This document shows positions 8,241 through 17,913 of a stretch of DNA of 38,146 nt, in pieces; the first letter of the stretch is position 1, and the number at the start of each line of letters is the position of its first letter. Made by a program: the position numbers and the translations under genes. The notes below the pieces were generated by a model. That model saw only the letters and a list, made by a program, of their open reading frames with translations. It was not told where the DNA came from and searched no databases. Source of the stretch: an uncultured Lachnospiraceae bacterium (GTDB lineage Bacteria; Bacillota; Clostridia; Lachnospirales; Lachnospiraceae); assembly GCA_947588855.1 (NCBI GenBank), contig CANQBN010000004.1:1-38146 (forward strand), given 5' to 3'.

Positions 8241-10525
8241 ATTTCAAAGCCTACCTGCGCTTTGAACAGATCGCCGTCAATATAGAGATCGAAGCTGCCG
8301 TTTTGCAGCAGAGTCAGACTTTTGGCAATGGACAGGCCCAAACCGCTTCCTTCTGTGGTGCGGGCCACGTCCCCTCTGACAAACCGCTCTGTGAGTTCGT
8401 CGGCATTGATGTTCAGTGGGTTGGCGGAAATGTTTTTAATGGTAAAATAGACAAATTTTTCTTTTCTCTCTACGGACACATAAATTCGGCTGTTCTCCAT
8501 GGCGTATTTAAATGCGTTGTTGTAAAGATTTTCAATGACACGCCATAATCTTCGTCCGTCTGCGGCAATCAGGATGCTTTCAGAAGGAAGGTTGGAGACC
8601 AGGTCCAGATGGCGCAAAGCAAAACGCTCTTCAAACTCTCCATTGGACTGGTGAATCAGCTCTACAAAATCGATGTCGGAAATTTCCAGTTTCAGATTTC
8701 CGGAACTGGCCTTGGAGGCCTCGACCAGGTCTTCGGTCAGGGTTTTCAGCCGCTGTGATTTTTGATCAAGAATTTCCAGGTACCGTCGTATTTTTTCATC
8801 TTGTATATTTTCGCGTTTCAGCAAATCCACATAATTAATGATTGAGGTAAGAGGGGTTTTGATGTCATGCGATACATTGGTAATAAGATCGGCTTTCAGC
8901 CGTTCGCTTTTTACCTGTTCCTGAAGAGCCGTGTCCAGACCGTCATTCAGACTGTTGAGAGCATCGCTGACTTTGACGGCTGTTTCTGAGAAACCATTGG
9001 AGTCAATCTTGCAGGAAGTGTCGCCCTGAGACATTTTGAAGATGCCCTGAGCGATTTTTGAGGTCTCCACTTTGGTGCGGTAAAGAATCAGGAAGACCCA
9101 TATCTGCAGTACTGCGAGCACGGCCAGTGGAACCAGGTATAGATAGGGGATATTCAGGTGTTCTTTGTATTTGTACAGATAGAGGTCTCCCAGAATAAGT
9201 CCGCCGCTGCATATAAGATACGCGAAGAAAGCCGCTGCAAATCTGATTGGCAGAGGATATCCGTACAGTGCGGGAAGGATCCGGTTAAGCGCTCTGCACA
9301 AAAGACTGTTTTTCCACAAAGTATGCGCTTTATAGTTGCGCAGAAAGCACATGATCATTCCCAGGCAGATTAGATACAATACTATTTCGCGAAGAATATG
9401 CGCGGCATAGTCCATATATTCCTGGCTGATTATGAGAAGGATTATCTGCAGCAGACCGTTTTTGGCAAAGGTATCTCCTATCCACAGGAAAAAAAGAAAC
9501 ATGGCGGCAAGGCATTCGACAGGGAACTGATCGAAGCGATAAAGAGAAATCTGAGTGCTGGAAGAATCAACATGCCCTGTCAGCCTGGCCATGATAAATA
9601 ATGTGATCAGCAGGCCAATAAATCCGATTCCAAAAAGAAGGGCGCCGCCGATATATTCCGTACGAATCTTAACATATTCAGCGTTAGCCTCGGAATATGG
9701 ATCGTTATTCGGATATGTGACGTCCACTCCAAGAAGAATGTAATAATTATCGTTGCTGTACTGGTTGTGCATGGACAATTCTGACGTGATGTTTTCCGGA
9801 ACATACCGCAGATTAGAATCAACAAAAATAGAGTCGCCGGAGATGAACAGATAACGACCCATGCCTCTCAAATCTTCATCAGTCAGTGAACTTGCGTTAG
9901 TATAAATGTGTTCTTTATCCTCATCATCAAAATAGGATATATGAAAATACAGGTTAGAAGGCTGGTCAATAAAATTATCCCGGATTCGATAATATTCTCC
10001 TAATATGTTTAAAACCTGCACTGACAATTCTTCAATAGTGGCAAAGGCGTCTCCGGGTTCTCTGTAAATTTCATTAGGGTCATATGCTTTCCATTCAATC
10101 AGTGGGAAGGAGGTTATGGTATCTCTCTCATGGGTTTCAGGTCCGCCTGCGACTTCGTAGTTTTCGTTGAGGTAGTAACCGAGACGCCTTGCGTAACTTA
10201 TAGCTTCGCCTAAGGTATATATCTTGGTATTGCCGGAATTATGGGTAACACAAAACATGCTGGATTCGTAATTTATGTCGCCGTCCGATTCCAACAGATC
10301 TTTAAATTGGACATAACGAAAAATGGTCTCTACGTCCGATTCCAGCTGCCAGGTAAAAGGAAGAGTGTCCGCGTAGGATTCTTCCCGAATCCAACTCAGA
10401 CCTCTTCCATAATTCTCATTAAAAATCATGAGTGTGATACCGGCGAGGAACAGACACAGAAACAGAAGGTGCAAAAGCAATGCCGACTGTTTTTTCAAGG
10501 TCACAGACCAGGTTTCCGTTCTCAT
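8231..10525 (-). CDS. Membrane sensor histidine kinase
   Basis: NVSHDIKTPLTSIINYVDLL H-box, N-box NLYNNAFKYA, GSGLGLSIAKSL G-box; large N-terminal ectodomain and several TM segments. Confidence 0.93.
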   Translation of the reverse strand: MRTETWSVTLKKQSALLLHLLFLCLFLAGITLMIFNENYGRGLSWIREESYADTLPFTWQLESDVETIFRYVQFKDLLESDGDINYESSMFCVTHNSGNTKIYTLGEAISYARRLGYYLNENYEVAGGPETHERDTITSFPLIEWKAYDPNEIYREPGDAFATIEELSVQVLNILGEYYRIRDNFIDQPSNLYFHISYFDDEDKEHIYTNASSLTDEDLRGMGRYLFISGDSIFVDSNLRYVPENITSELSMHNQYSNDNYYILLGVDVTYPNNDPYSEANAEYVKIRTEYIGGALLFGIGFIGLLITLFIMARLTGHVDSSSTQISLYRFDQFPVECLAAMFLFFLWIGDTFAKNGLLQIILLIISQEYMDYAAHILREIVLYLICLGMIMCFLRNYKAHTLWKNSLLCRALNRILPALYGYPLPIRFAAAFFAYLICSGGLILGDLYLYKYKEHLNIPYLYLVPLAVLAVLQIWVFLILYRTKVETSKIAQGIFKMSQGDTSCKIDSNGFSETAVKVSDALNSLNDGLDTALQEQVKSERLKADLITNVSHDIKTPLTSIINYVDLLKRENIQDEKIRRYLEILDQKSQRLKTLTEDLVEASKASSGNLKLEISDIDFVELIHQSNGEFEERFALRHLDLVSNLPSESILIAADGRRLWRVIENLYNNAFKYAMENSRIYVSVERKEKFVYFTIKNISANPLNINADELTERFVRGDVARTTEGSGLGLSIAKSLTLLQNGSFDLYIDGDLFKAQVGFEIKG

Positions 10526-10534
10526 ATGTATCTC

Positions 10535-11230
10535 CTACTGCTTTTCGATCTTATAACCAACGCCCCAGACGACTTTCAGATACCTGGGTTCTCTGGGATT
10601 AATTTCAATCTTTTCACGAATGTGACGGATGTGTACCGCCACAGTGTTGTCTGCGCCGATAGCCTCCTCGTTCCATATCTGTTCATAGATTTCATCGATA
10701 GAAAATACCTTTCCGGCATTCTTCACAAGAAGAAGCAGGATATTGTATTCAATTGGGGTCAGCTTGATGAGTTCACCGTCTACGGAAACTTCTTTATTAT
10801 CGTCATTAATCAGCAGGCCGCCGCATTTATAGACATTTTCCGCGTTCTGGTGAGTCAGATTGCCCAGCTGGGTGTAACGCCGCATATGGGATTTCACACG
10901 GGCCACCAGTTCCAGCGGATTGAACGGTTTGGCGATATAATCGTCCGCGCCGATGTTCAGTCCCAGAATTTTGTCGTTGTCTTCTGACTTGGCAGACAAA
11001 ATGATGATAGGGATACTGCTGGTTTCCCGGACCTTCAGCGTGGTTCTTATACCGTCAAGTCCCGGCATCATCACATCCACGATCATCAGATCAACCGGAT
11101 TATTTTCCAACAGTTCCAGAGCTTCATAGCCATCGTAAGCCTTGATCACTTTGAAGCCTTCTCCGGTCAGATAGATATCTATGGCCTCGACGATCTGCTT
11201 GTCGTCATCACAGACCAGTATGGTTTGCAT
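10535..11230 (-). CDS. OmpR/PhoB-family response regulator
   Basis: ILVCDDDKQIVEAIDIYL, DLMIVDVMMPGLDG, winged-helix C-terminus ending VWGVGYKIEK. Confidence 0.95.
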   Translation of the reverse strand: MQTILVCDDDKQIVEAIDIYLTGEGFKVIKAYDGYEALELLENNPVDLMIVDVMMPGLDGIRTTLKVRETSSIPIIILSAKSEDNDKILGLNIGADDYIAKPFNPLELVARVKSHMRRYTQLGNLTHQNAENVYKCGGLLINDDNKEVSVDGELIKLTPIEYNILLLLVKNAGKVFSIDEIYEQIWNEEAIGADNTVAVHIRHIREKIEINPREPRYLKVVWGVGYKIEKQ

Positions 11231-11255
11231 GTGAAATCCCTTCTTTCAGAATAAT

Positions 11256-13271
11256 TTAATTGAAACGGAAAATAGCGGTTCCATAGGGAGGCAGCGGATA
11301 GGATACGGAGTAAGGCTGACCATCGCATTCGCCTTTGACAGCTTTATATACTTTCTTCTCCTCGCCGCGCTTGTAAGCACCGTGGGTTTCATCCAGAATC
11401 AATGTATAATTGCCCTTCTTCGGAACGCCTACCCGGTAGTCGGACCGCTCCATGGGCGTGAAGTTGCAAACGAACAGCAGATTCTTTTTCTTCGTCTCAT
11501 CATAACGGATAAAGCTGAAGATACTGCGGTCGCCGTCGTTGGCATTGACCCAGGAGAAACCGTTCCAATCATAATCCAGGGAATACAGGGCCGGATACTG
11601 CTTGTAAATGTGCAGCAGGTCGCTGAAATATTTCTGTACGTCCCTGTGAAGGGGCTCTTCTGTTAAATGCCAGTCAAGGGATACTTTTTCGTCCCACTCA
11701 TGCCACTGGGCGAAGTCCTGCCCCATGAACAGAAGTTTTTTGCCCGGATGCCCGATCATAAAGGTATAGCCAACTTTCAGATTGGCAAATTTGTCCTCGT
11801 AGATGCCCGGCATCTTGTTGATCATAGAGCATTTCAGATGAACGACCTCGTCATGAGACAACACCAGAATGAAATTCTCATAGGTGGAATAAGTCATGGC
11901 AAAGGTCATCTTGTTATGGTTGTATTTGCGGAAATAGGGATCCAGCTTCATGTATTCCAGGAAGTCATGCATCCAGCCCATATTCCATTTGAACTTGAAG
12001 CCCAGTCCGTCCTCTTCCGGAGATCTTGTAATTCGGGGCCATGCCGTGGATTCCTCGGCAATAATCATGGTGCCGTCATGGCGTCCGGCGATGACACTGT
12101 TAATATGTTTGAAAAATTCGATGGCTTCCAGGTTCTGGTTGCCGCCATAGATGTTAGGCACCCAGTTGCCGGCGGAACGGCCGTAGTCCAGGTACAGCAT
12201 GGAAGCTACGGCATCCACTCTCAGACCGTCGATATGGTACTGTTCGATCCAGTAGAGAGCGTTGCTGATGAGGAAGTTCTTTACTTCATTCTTGGCATAA
12301 TCGAACACTTTGGTGCCCCAATCGGGGTGTTCGCCCTTACGGGAATCCGCGTATTCGAAGACAGGGCCGCCGTCAAATTCCGCCAGTCCGTGGGCGTCCT
12401 TAGGGAAGTGAGCGGGAACCCAGTCCAGGATAACGCCGATGCCGTTCTTGTGCATGTAGTCGACAAAATACATGAAATCCTTGGCCTGACCGTACCGAGA
12501 TGTAGGAGCAAAGTAGCCGGTGACCTGGTAGCCCCAGGAACCATCATAGGGATGCTCGGCGATACCCATCAGCTCTACATGAGTGTAGCCCATCTCCTTA
12601 ACATAATCTGCCAGCTCGTGAGCCGCCTCTATGTAGGTGTAATAGCCGTCCTTTTCTGGACGGTCCTTCTTTTTCCAGGAACCGATATGCACTTCATAGA
12701 TGGAAAGAGGTGCCTTGAGGATATCGGTTTCGCGCCGCTCTGTCATCCATTTCTGGTCTTTCCATTTGAAGCCGGATATATCAGCAGTGATGGAAGCTGT
12801 TCCGGGACGGTATTCGGCCTCGAAAGCAAAGGGATCTGCCTTGAAGAGGATTCGGTCATCAGTGGTAGTAATAGCGTATTTGTACAGCATTCCGGTGCCA
12901 AGTCCCGGCATAAAAATCTCATAAATGCCGGATGTGCCCAGAAGTTCCATGGGATTGGCGTCCGGATTCCAGCCGTTGAAATCGCCTACCAGAGAAACTG
13001 CCTTGGCATGAGGAGCCCAGACTGCGAAATACATGCCGTCCTGACCGTTGTAATTCTTGGGATGAGCTCCCAGCTTATTGTAGATGCTGTAATGGGTGCC
13101 CTGACCGAAGAGATATCGGTCCATCTCGGTGACAAAATTGGTTCCCAGAGGCGGAGCCTCCTTAGGCTTTCTTCCGCGGCGCTTCGGCGCAGTATTCTCT
13201 GCAGTTCCTGAGGATTTTGCCGCAGCTTTTTGCGTTGTGTCTTCGGTTTTGATTGTTGTTTTTCTCGGCAT
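11256..13271 (-). CDS. glgB: 1,4-alpha-glucan branching enzyme
   Basis: CBM48-like N-domain, GH13 motifs DWVPAHFPKD, DGLRVDAVASMLYLDYGR, LSHDEVVH. Confidence 0.93.
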   Translation of the reverse strand: MPRKTTIKTEDTTQKAAAKSSGTAENTAPKRRGRKPKEAPPLGTNFVTEMDRYLFGQGTHYSIYNKLGAHPKNYNGQDGMYFAVWAPHAKAVSLVGDFNGWNPDANPMELLGTSGIYEIFMPGLGTGMLYKYAITTTDDRILFKADPFAFEAEYRPGTASITADISGFKWKDQKWMTERRETDILKAPLSIYEVHIGSWKKKDRPEKDGYYTYIEAAHELADYVKEMGYTHVELMGIAEHPYDGSWGYQVTGYFAPTSRYGQAKDFMYFVDYMHKNGIGVILDWVPAHFPKDAHGLAEFDGGPVFEYADSRKGEHPDWGTKVFDYAKNEVKNFLISNALYWIEQYHIDGLRVDAVASMLYLDYGRSAGNWVPNIYGGNQNLEAIEFFKHINSVIAGRHDGTMIIAEESTAWPRITRSPEEDGLGFKFKWNMGWMHDFLEYMKLDPYFRKYNHNKMTFAMTYSTYENFILVLSHDEVVHLKCSMINKMPGIYEDKFANLKVGYTFMIGHPGKKLLFMGQDFAQWHEWDEKVSLDWHLTEEPLHRDVQKYFSDLLHIYKQYPALYSLDYDWNGFSWVNANDGDRSIFSFIRYDETKKKNLLFVCNFTPMERSDYRVGVPKKGNYTLILDETHGAYKRGEEKKVYKAVKGECDGQPYSVSYPLPPYGTAIFRFN

Positions 13272-13275
13272 AATC

Positions 13276-14610
13276 TTATACCCCCTTGATTTTTAAGACA
13301 GCTCCCCGGCCGCCTTCGATTGTGAGATTCATCTTTCCGTCCGTGATGGGAATGATGGTTCCGTCCAGCAGATTAACCGCGGACTCCCCATGGATGGGAG
13401 CCGGTACCTGCATGCAGGCCGGATGTTCATCATTGTTTACCGCCGTCACGATGACGGAGTTCTCTCCAAACCTGGCGAAAGAATATTGGCGGGTAGTCAG
13501 GGTCAGTTCCTGGTACCGCCCGGTGTGTAATTCATCATTCTCTGCGTGAATTCTGCCAAGCCTGGCGATATAGTCGGTCAAATCCGTGTGGTATTTTTTC
13601 TCATCTTCAATAGCGATGCAGGGACGCAGCATGGCGTCGCTTTCCCTGGTCCGCTGTCCTTCCAGCCCCCACTCGCTTCCGTAGTAGACGGAAGGAATGC
13701 CGGGCAGAGTATAAAGAAGGGTGTAGACCGAATAAATATGGTCCTTATTGCGCAGCTTGCTGGCCAGACGGTCTTCATCATGATTATCCACAAAGGTGTA
13801 CAGCTGATAACCGACCTGAAGAAGACGGCGCACAGTATGCGCAATTTCGAAATAATTATGGTCATTATGGCCGGAGTACAGGCCCTTATGTAGTTCGTAA
13901 TTAGTAACAGAGTGAAGGGTCTCCGGATTTACCCAGCGGCTGTACTCCCCGTGGATCACTTCACCCATGAGCCAGAAATCTTCCTTCATCTGGGAGGTGC
14001 GCCGCCGCAGTTCTTTCATAAAATCAAAATCCAGCACATTGGCACAGTCCAGCCGGATGCCGTCGATGTCAAATTCATCGATCCAGAACCGGATCACGTC
14101 AAACAAATATTCTCTCACCTGAGGATTCCACAGATTCAGGCAGGGCAGTTCAAAGTGGCCCTGCCAGGCCTCGTAGCCGAAAGAATCGCCCATCGGGCTT
14201 CCCCAGCCGAAATTGACGCCTTTGTACCAGTCTTTATAAGAGGACCAGTCGCCTTTTTCCTGAATATCCCGGAACGCGAAAAACTCCCGGCCGGTATGGT
14301 TGAATACTCCGTCTACTACTACACGAATCCCCGCCTCGTGACAGAGTGAAGTAAAATGCCTGAGATCATTGTTGTCGCCCAGGCGGCGGTCTACCAGCTT
14401 GTAATCTCTGGTGTCATAGCCGTGATGTGAGGATTCAAACAGGGGACCGATGTAAATGGCGTTGCAGCCCAGAGAACGGATGTGGGGAATCCACCGGTTC
14501 AGTTCCTCGAAGCGGTGAACCACAGACTCCTCGGTATTCCACTGGGGGGCGCCTGTCAGGCCTAAGGGATAGATGTGATAAAAAATCCCTTTTTCATACC
14601 AGGTGTTCAT
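13276..14610 (-). CDS. GH13 alpha-amylase family protein
   Basis: VVDGVFNHTG, DGIRLDCANVLD, FVDNHDEDR GH13 motifs. Confidence 0.9.
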   Translation of the reverse strand: MNTWYEKGIFYHIYPLGLTGAPQWNTEESVVHRFEELNRWIPHIRSLGCNAIYIGPLFESSHHGYDTRDYKLVDRRLGDNNDLRHFTSLCHEAGIRVVVDGVFNHTGREFFAFRDIQEKGDWSSYKDWYKGVNFGWGSPMGDSFGYEAWQGHFELPCLNLWNPQVREYLFDVIRFWIDEFDIDGIRLDCANVLDFDFMKELRRRTSQMKEDFWLMGEVIHGEYSRWVNPETLHSVTNYELHKGLYSGHNDHNYFEIAHTVRRLLQVGYQLYTFVDNHDEDRLASKLRNKDHIYSVYTLLYTLPGIPSVYYGSEWGLEGQRTRESDAMLRPCIAIEDEKKYHTDLTDYIARLGRIHAENDELHTGRYQELTLTTRQYSFARFGENSVIVTAVNNDEHPACMQVPAPIHGESAVNLLDGTIIPITDGKMNLTIEGGRGAVLKIKGV

Positions 14611-14637
14611 AAATTGTGCCCTCCAAAAGTATTTATA

Positions 14638-14865
14638 TTAAAGTTCAAGATTTTTGAAACGACGCAGCAGAAACTGATAGCGCAGCTGAGCGGCGTTAAG
14701 TTCATAGATATAACAGTCGATAAGAGTGGGATCTATCTCCTGCTCAAAATGGTTTCTTGCCGAATCGATAGAGTTGCGGGTACGGTCAATCTCAGCCCGC
14801 AGCCTCTGGCGTTCCAGAATCAAAAGCGCCCGCTGGCTTTTCCTGATAAAAATCATACAAGTCAT
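14638..14865 (-). CDS. Small DUF2508/YaaL-like protein
   Basis: EIDPTLIDCYIYELNAAQLRYQFLLRRFKNL pattern; ATG 14856 may be the real start. Confidence 0.6.
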   Translation of the reverse strand: MTCMIFIRKSQRALLILERQRLRAEIDRTRNSIDSARNHFEQEIDPTLIDCYIYELNAAQLRYQFLLRRFKNLEL

Positions 14866-14987
14866 CTCCCAGAATTTGATAAATATAGTATTTCTGGGAA
14901 GGGAGAAAAATATGCATCAGGAATAGCTTCCTTTATTCTACCATTTTCCGGCTCAATGGTCAACGAATAATATATTTCAAAAATCAC

Positions 14988-15016
14988 TTGACATTTCCGG
15001 AAAGTGGATTCATAAT
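14988..15016 (+). promoter_or_regulatory. Probable sigma-A promoter of the tad operon
   Basis: TTGACA - 17 nt - CATAAT, with perfect palindrome TTTCCGGAAA in the spacer. Confidence 0.65.
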
Positions 15017-15127
15017 AAAAAACCATCAGTCATATCAAGATTCTTTTTAAGAGTTCATGTACATGTACCAGCCCTGATTCGGGCACTGATTCCAACCAGA
15101 AGATTAGATGCGCGGAGGTGATGTGAG

Positions 15128-15658
15128 ATATTTGCGAACGCTTGGCTTTTGTTTGTAGTGCTGCTTGGCGGAGCTTATTATGACGTGAAGGAACACAGGA
15201 TTCCCAACTGGTGGATCTTAGGGGCGGCGATTTGCGGAGCATGTCTTACGTCCCTTGCCGCACCGGAGGGCCGTACTGTGTTGGCCGCGGCAGAATACGT
15301 TCTTCGGCTGATCATTGTGACAGCAGCGTTATTCCCGCTGTTCCTCATGCGCATGATGGGCGCGGGAGATATTAAGATAATTGCGATCATGATGGCCTGT
15401 CTGGGATTTCCCGCGGGCATTCAGGCAATCATGCGCGGAGGATTTTTGGGAGCGGTTCTCGCTTTGGTGAAGCTGCTGATGCAGAAGAAACTGCAGCAGC
15501 GTCTTATGTATCTGTTCGTCTATTTCAGACGACTGTTCCAAACAAGAGAAATTGTGCCGTATTATCAGGCTGACAGAGACGGTTACGGAGTAGTGATACC
15601 TTTTGCTTTTTGCCTGTGTCTGGGCTATGCGTGGTATCTTTTAAAACGGGTTTTTTAA
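15128..15658 (+). CDS. TadV/CpaA-like A24 prepilin peptidase (start uncertain: AUA 15128 or TTG 15149)
   Basis: AYYDVKEHRIPN and MMGAGDIK aspartate motifs; hydrophobic; first gene of the tad operon. Confidence 0.85.
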   Translation: MFANAWLLFVVLLGGAYYDVKEHRIPNWWILGAAICGACLTSLAAPEGRTVLAAAEYVLRLIIVTAALFPLFLMRMMGAGDIKIIAIMMACLGFPAGIQAIMRGGFLGAVLALVKLLMQKKLQQRLMYLFVYFRRLFQTREIVPYYQADRDGYGVVIPFAFCLCLGYAWYLLKRVF

Positions 15659-15664
15659 ACAATT

Positions 15665-16678
15665 ATGGAAAAGGAGGCCGATATGGAGAAAATTATGGCG
15701 GTCTATGATGTAGACCCCGAATATGCCAAACGATTTGCGGATGTGGCGAATCAGAAAGAAAAAGTGCCGTTCACTGTGGTACCCTTTTCATCCCTGAATA
15801 CACTTAAGGATTACGCGGAGAAACACAAGTTGGAAATTCTGCTGATAAACGCGGCCGTCTCGCAGAAGCAGGTGGCGGAGATTCCTGCCGCGGCTGTAGT
15901 AAGTCTGTCGGAAGGGGAGATGATGCTGTCTGCGGATGTTTATCCCAGTGTATATAAATACCAGTCGGCAGACAGCCTGATTCGTGAAGTGATGGCCAGA
16001 TACTGTGATCAGCCGGCAGAGGAATTGTTTACGGTAATCGGCAAACGCGCCAAAGTGCTGGGAGTTTATTCGCCGTTAGGCAGCTGCATGAAGACTTCGC
16101 TCGCATTGACGCTGGGGCAGCAGCTGGCCCGGGATGACAAAGTTTTGTATATTGGATTTGAAGAGTTTTCCGGGTTCTCCCGGTTGTTTCATGAGGAAAT
16201 AACCAATGATTTATCCGATGTGCTGTACTTCCTGCGGCAGGGCGGCTTTAATGTGGTCCGTCTGCGAAGTATGGTTTATACCTGGAGGGATATGGATTAT
16301 ATTGCTCCAGTGCGTTACCCAGAGGATTTGGAGCAGATGAGCGGGACCGAAGCGGCAGATTTACTGGATCGGCTGGCGGAAGAAACCGGCTATGGTTTTA
16401 TAGTAGCGGATATCGGAAGAATAGGCAGAAATCTGCTGCCTGTTCTGGAAAGCTGTGATGCGATCTATATGCCGGTAAAGGAAGATGCGATTTCCGCAGC
16501 CAGACTGTCCGAATTTGATGAGTATCTGGAAGCCGGGGCCCATCAGCGGATTCGTGAGCGGATCCATCGGGTAAAACTTCCGTTCCATGGAACAATCCGG
16601 CAGGAAAATTATCTGGAACAGCTTATGTGGGGCGAATTTGGCGATAGTGTAAGGCAGCTGCTGAAAGGGGGGATTTAG
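15665..16678 (+). CDS. TadZ/CpaE-like ATPase
   Basis: LGVYSPLGSCMKTSLALTLGQQLARDDKVLYIGFE deviant P-loop; position before CpaF. Confidence 0.75.
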   Translation: MEKEADMEKIMAVYDVDPEYAKRFADVANQKEKVPFTVVPFSSLNTLKDYAEKHKLEILLINAAVSQKQVAEIPAAAVVSLSEGEMMLSADVYPSVYKYQSADSLIREVMARYCDQPAEELFTVIGKRAKVLGVYSPLGSCMKTSLALTLGQQLARDDKVLYIGFEEFSGFSRLFHEEITNDLSDVLYFLRQGGFNVVRLRSMVYTWRDMDYIAPVRYPEDLEQMSGTEAADLLDRLAEETGYGFIVADIGRIGRNLLPVLESCDAIYMPVKEDAISAARLSEFDEYLEAGAHQRIRERIHRVKLPFHGTIRQENYLEQLMWGEFGDSVRQLLKGGI

Positions 16679-16683
16679 TTAAT

Positions 16684-17913
16684 ATGCGGAAAGAAGCTTT
16701 CCGGGGAAACGAGGCAGGGAGGCAAAGCCGCGAAAAAGAACTTCGAAGCCGGATTAAGGATGAGATTCGACAGGAGATAAACGGTATCAGGCAAATTTCC
16801 GATGAAGAACTTTATGAGATTATTGATCAGCATATAGTATCACAGAGCAGACAGGAGCATCTGCCTCTCGGAGAACGGATTTCTCTCAGAACATCATTGT
16901 TTAATTCTTTTCGAAAGCTGGACATTCTGCAGCAAATCATGGACAATCCCCGGATTACGGAAGTGATGATAAACGGCAAGGATCATATTTTTGTGGAAGA
17001 GCTTGGAATTATGCATCCGTGGGACTATGAATTTGAATCGAATGAACAACTGGAAGATTTAATTCAGCAGGTAGTAAGCCGGGTAAACCGGGTAGTAAAC
17101 GTGTCTTCACCTATAGCGGATGCCAGGCTGGAGGATGGGTCCAGGGTTCATGTAGTGCTTCCGCCCATTTCTCTGGACGGTCCTATCATGACGATACGAA
17201 AGTTCCCCCGGCAGATTACTATGGACATGCTTGTTGAAAATGGAGCGATCAGTCAGGAGGCTGCTGATTTTTTGAAGAAGCTTGTTCGTTCCGGTTATAA
17301 CATTTTCATAAGCGGCGGTACAAATTCAGGTAAAACCACATTCCTTAACGCGCTTTCAGCATATATCCCCGATGAGGAACGGATCATCACAATTGAGGAT
17401 TCCGCGGAACTGCAGATTCAGCATGTGAAGAATCTTGTCCGCCTTGAAACAAGAGCGCCGAATACTCAGGGAGAAGGTGCTATTACCATCGGTGATTTAA
17501 TTCGTGCTTCTCTGAGAATGAATCCCAGTCGGATCATTGTCGGCGAAGTCCGCGGAAAAGAAGCGCTGGAACTTCTTAACAGTTATAACACTGGGCATGA
17601 TGGCGGTATGAGTACGGGACATGGAAACAGTCCCAGGGATATGCTGGCGAGGCTTGAGACCATGGTTCTTATGGGAGCTGATCTGCCTCTTCCGGCGATT
17701 CGAAGCCAGATTGCTTCGGCTCTGGATGTAATGATTCATTTGGGGAGACTGAAGGATAAGAGCAGAAAAGTTATGTGGATTGTGGAGGTAGACGGCTATG
17801 AAAACGGGGAGATTCAGATTCACACCATCTATGAGAGAGGGAAAAACGGACTTGAAAGAAAAGGCGAGCTTAAAAACAGGTGGAAGCTCCAGATTGCGGG
17901 GGAAGATGAGTGA
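16684..17913 (+). CDS. TadA/CpaF-family secretion ATPase
   Basis: NIFISGGTNSGKTTFLNAL Walker A, ITIEDSAELQ, LRMNPSRIIVGEVRGKEAL. Confidence 0.95.
   Translation: MRKEAFRGNEAGRQSREKELRSRIKDEIRQEINGIRQISDEELYEIIDQHIVSQSRQEHLPLGERISLRTSLFNSFRKLDILQQIMDNPRITEVMINGKDHIFVEELGIMHPWDYEFESNEQLEDLIQQVVSRVNRVVNVSSPIADARLEDGSRVHVVLPPISLDGPIMTIRKFPRQITMDMLVENGAISQEAADFLKKLVRSGYNIFISGGTNSGKTTFLNALSAYIPDEERIITIEDSAELQIQHVKNLVRLETRAPNTQGEGAITIGDLIRASLRMNPSRIIVGEVRGKEALELLNSYNTGHDGGMSTGHGNSPRDMLARLETMVLMGADLPLPAIRSQIASALDVMIHLGRLKDKSRKVMWIVEVDGYENGEIQIHTIYERGKNGLERKGELKNRWKLQIAGEDE

Noticed and set aside
8303-8548. 81 aa + strand ORF
   Set aside because: Antisense to the histidine kinase ATPase domain
10241-10987. 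248 aa + strand ORF
   Set aside because: Antisense across the kinase/response regulator junction; no RBS or domain
11667-13211. 514 aa + strand ORF
   Set aside because: Fully antisense to glgB, which has clear GH13 motifs; shadow ORF from codon bias
15017-15127. c-di-GMP riboswitch in the tad leader
   Set aside because: No GEMM-I-like conserved core could be found by eye; only simple hairpins
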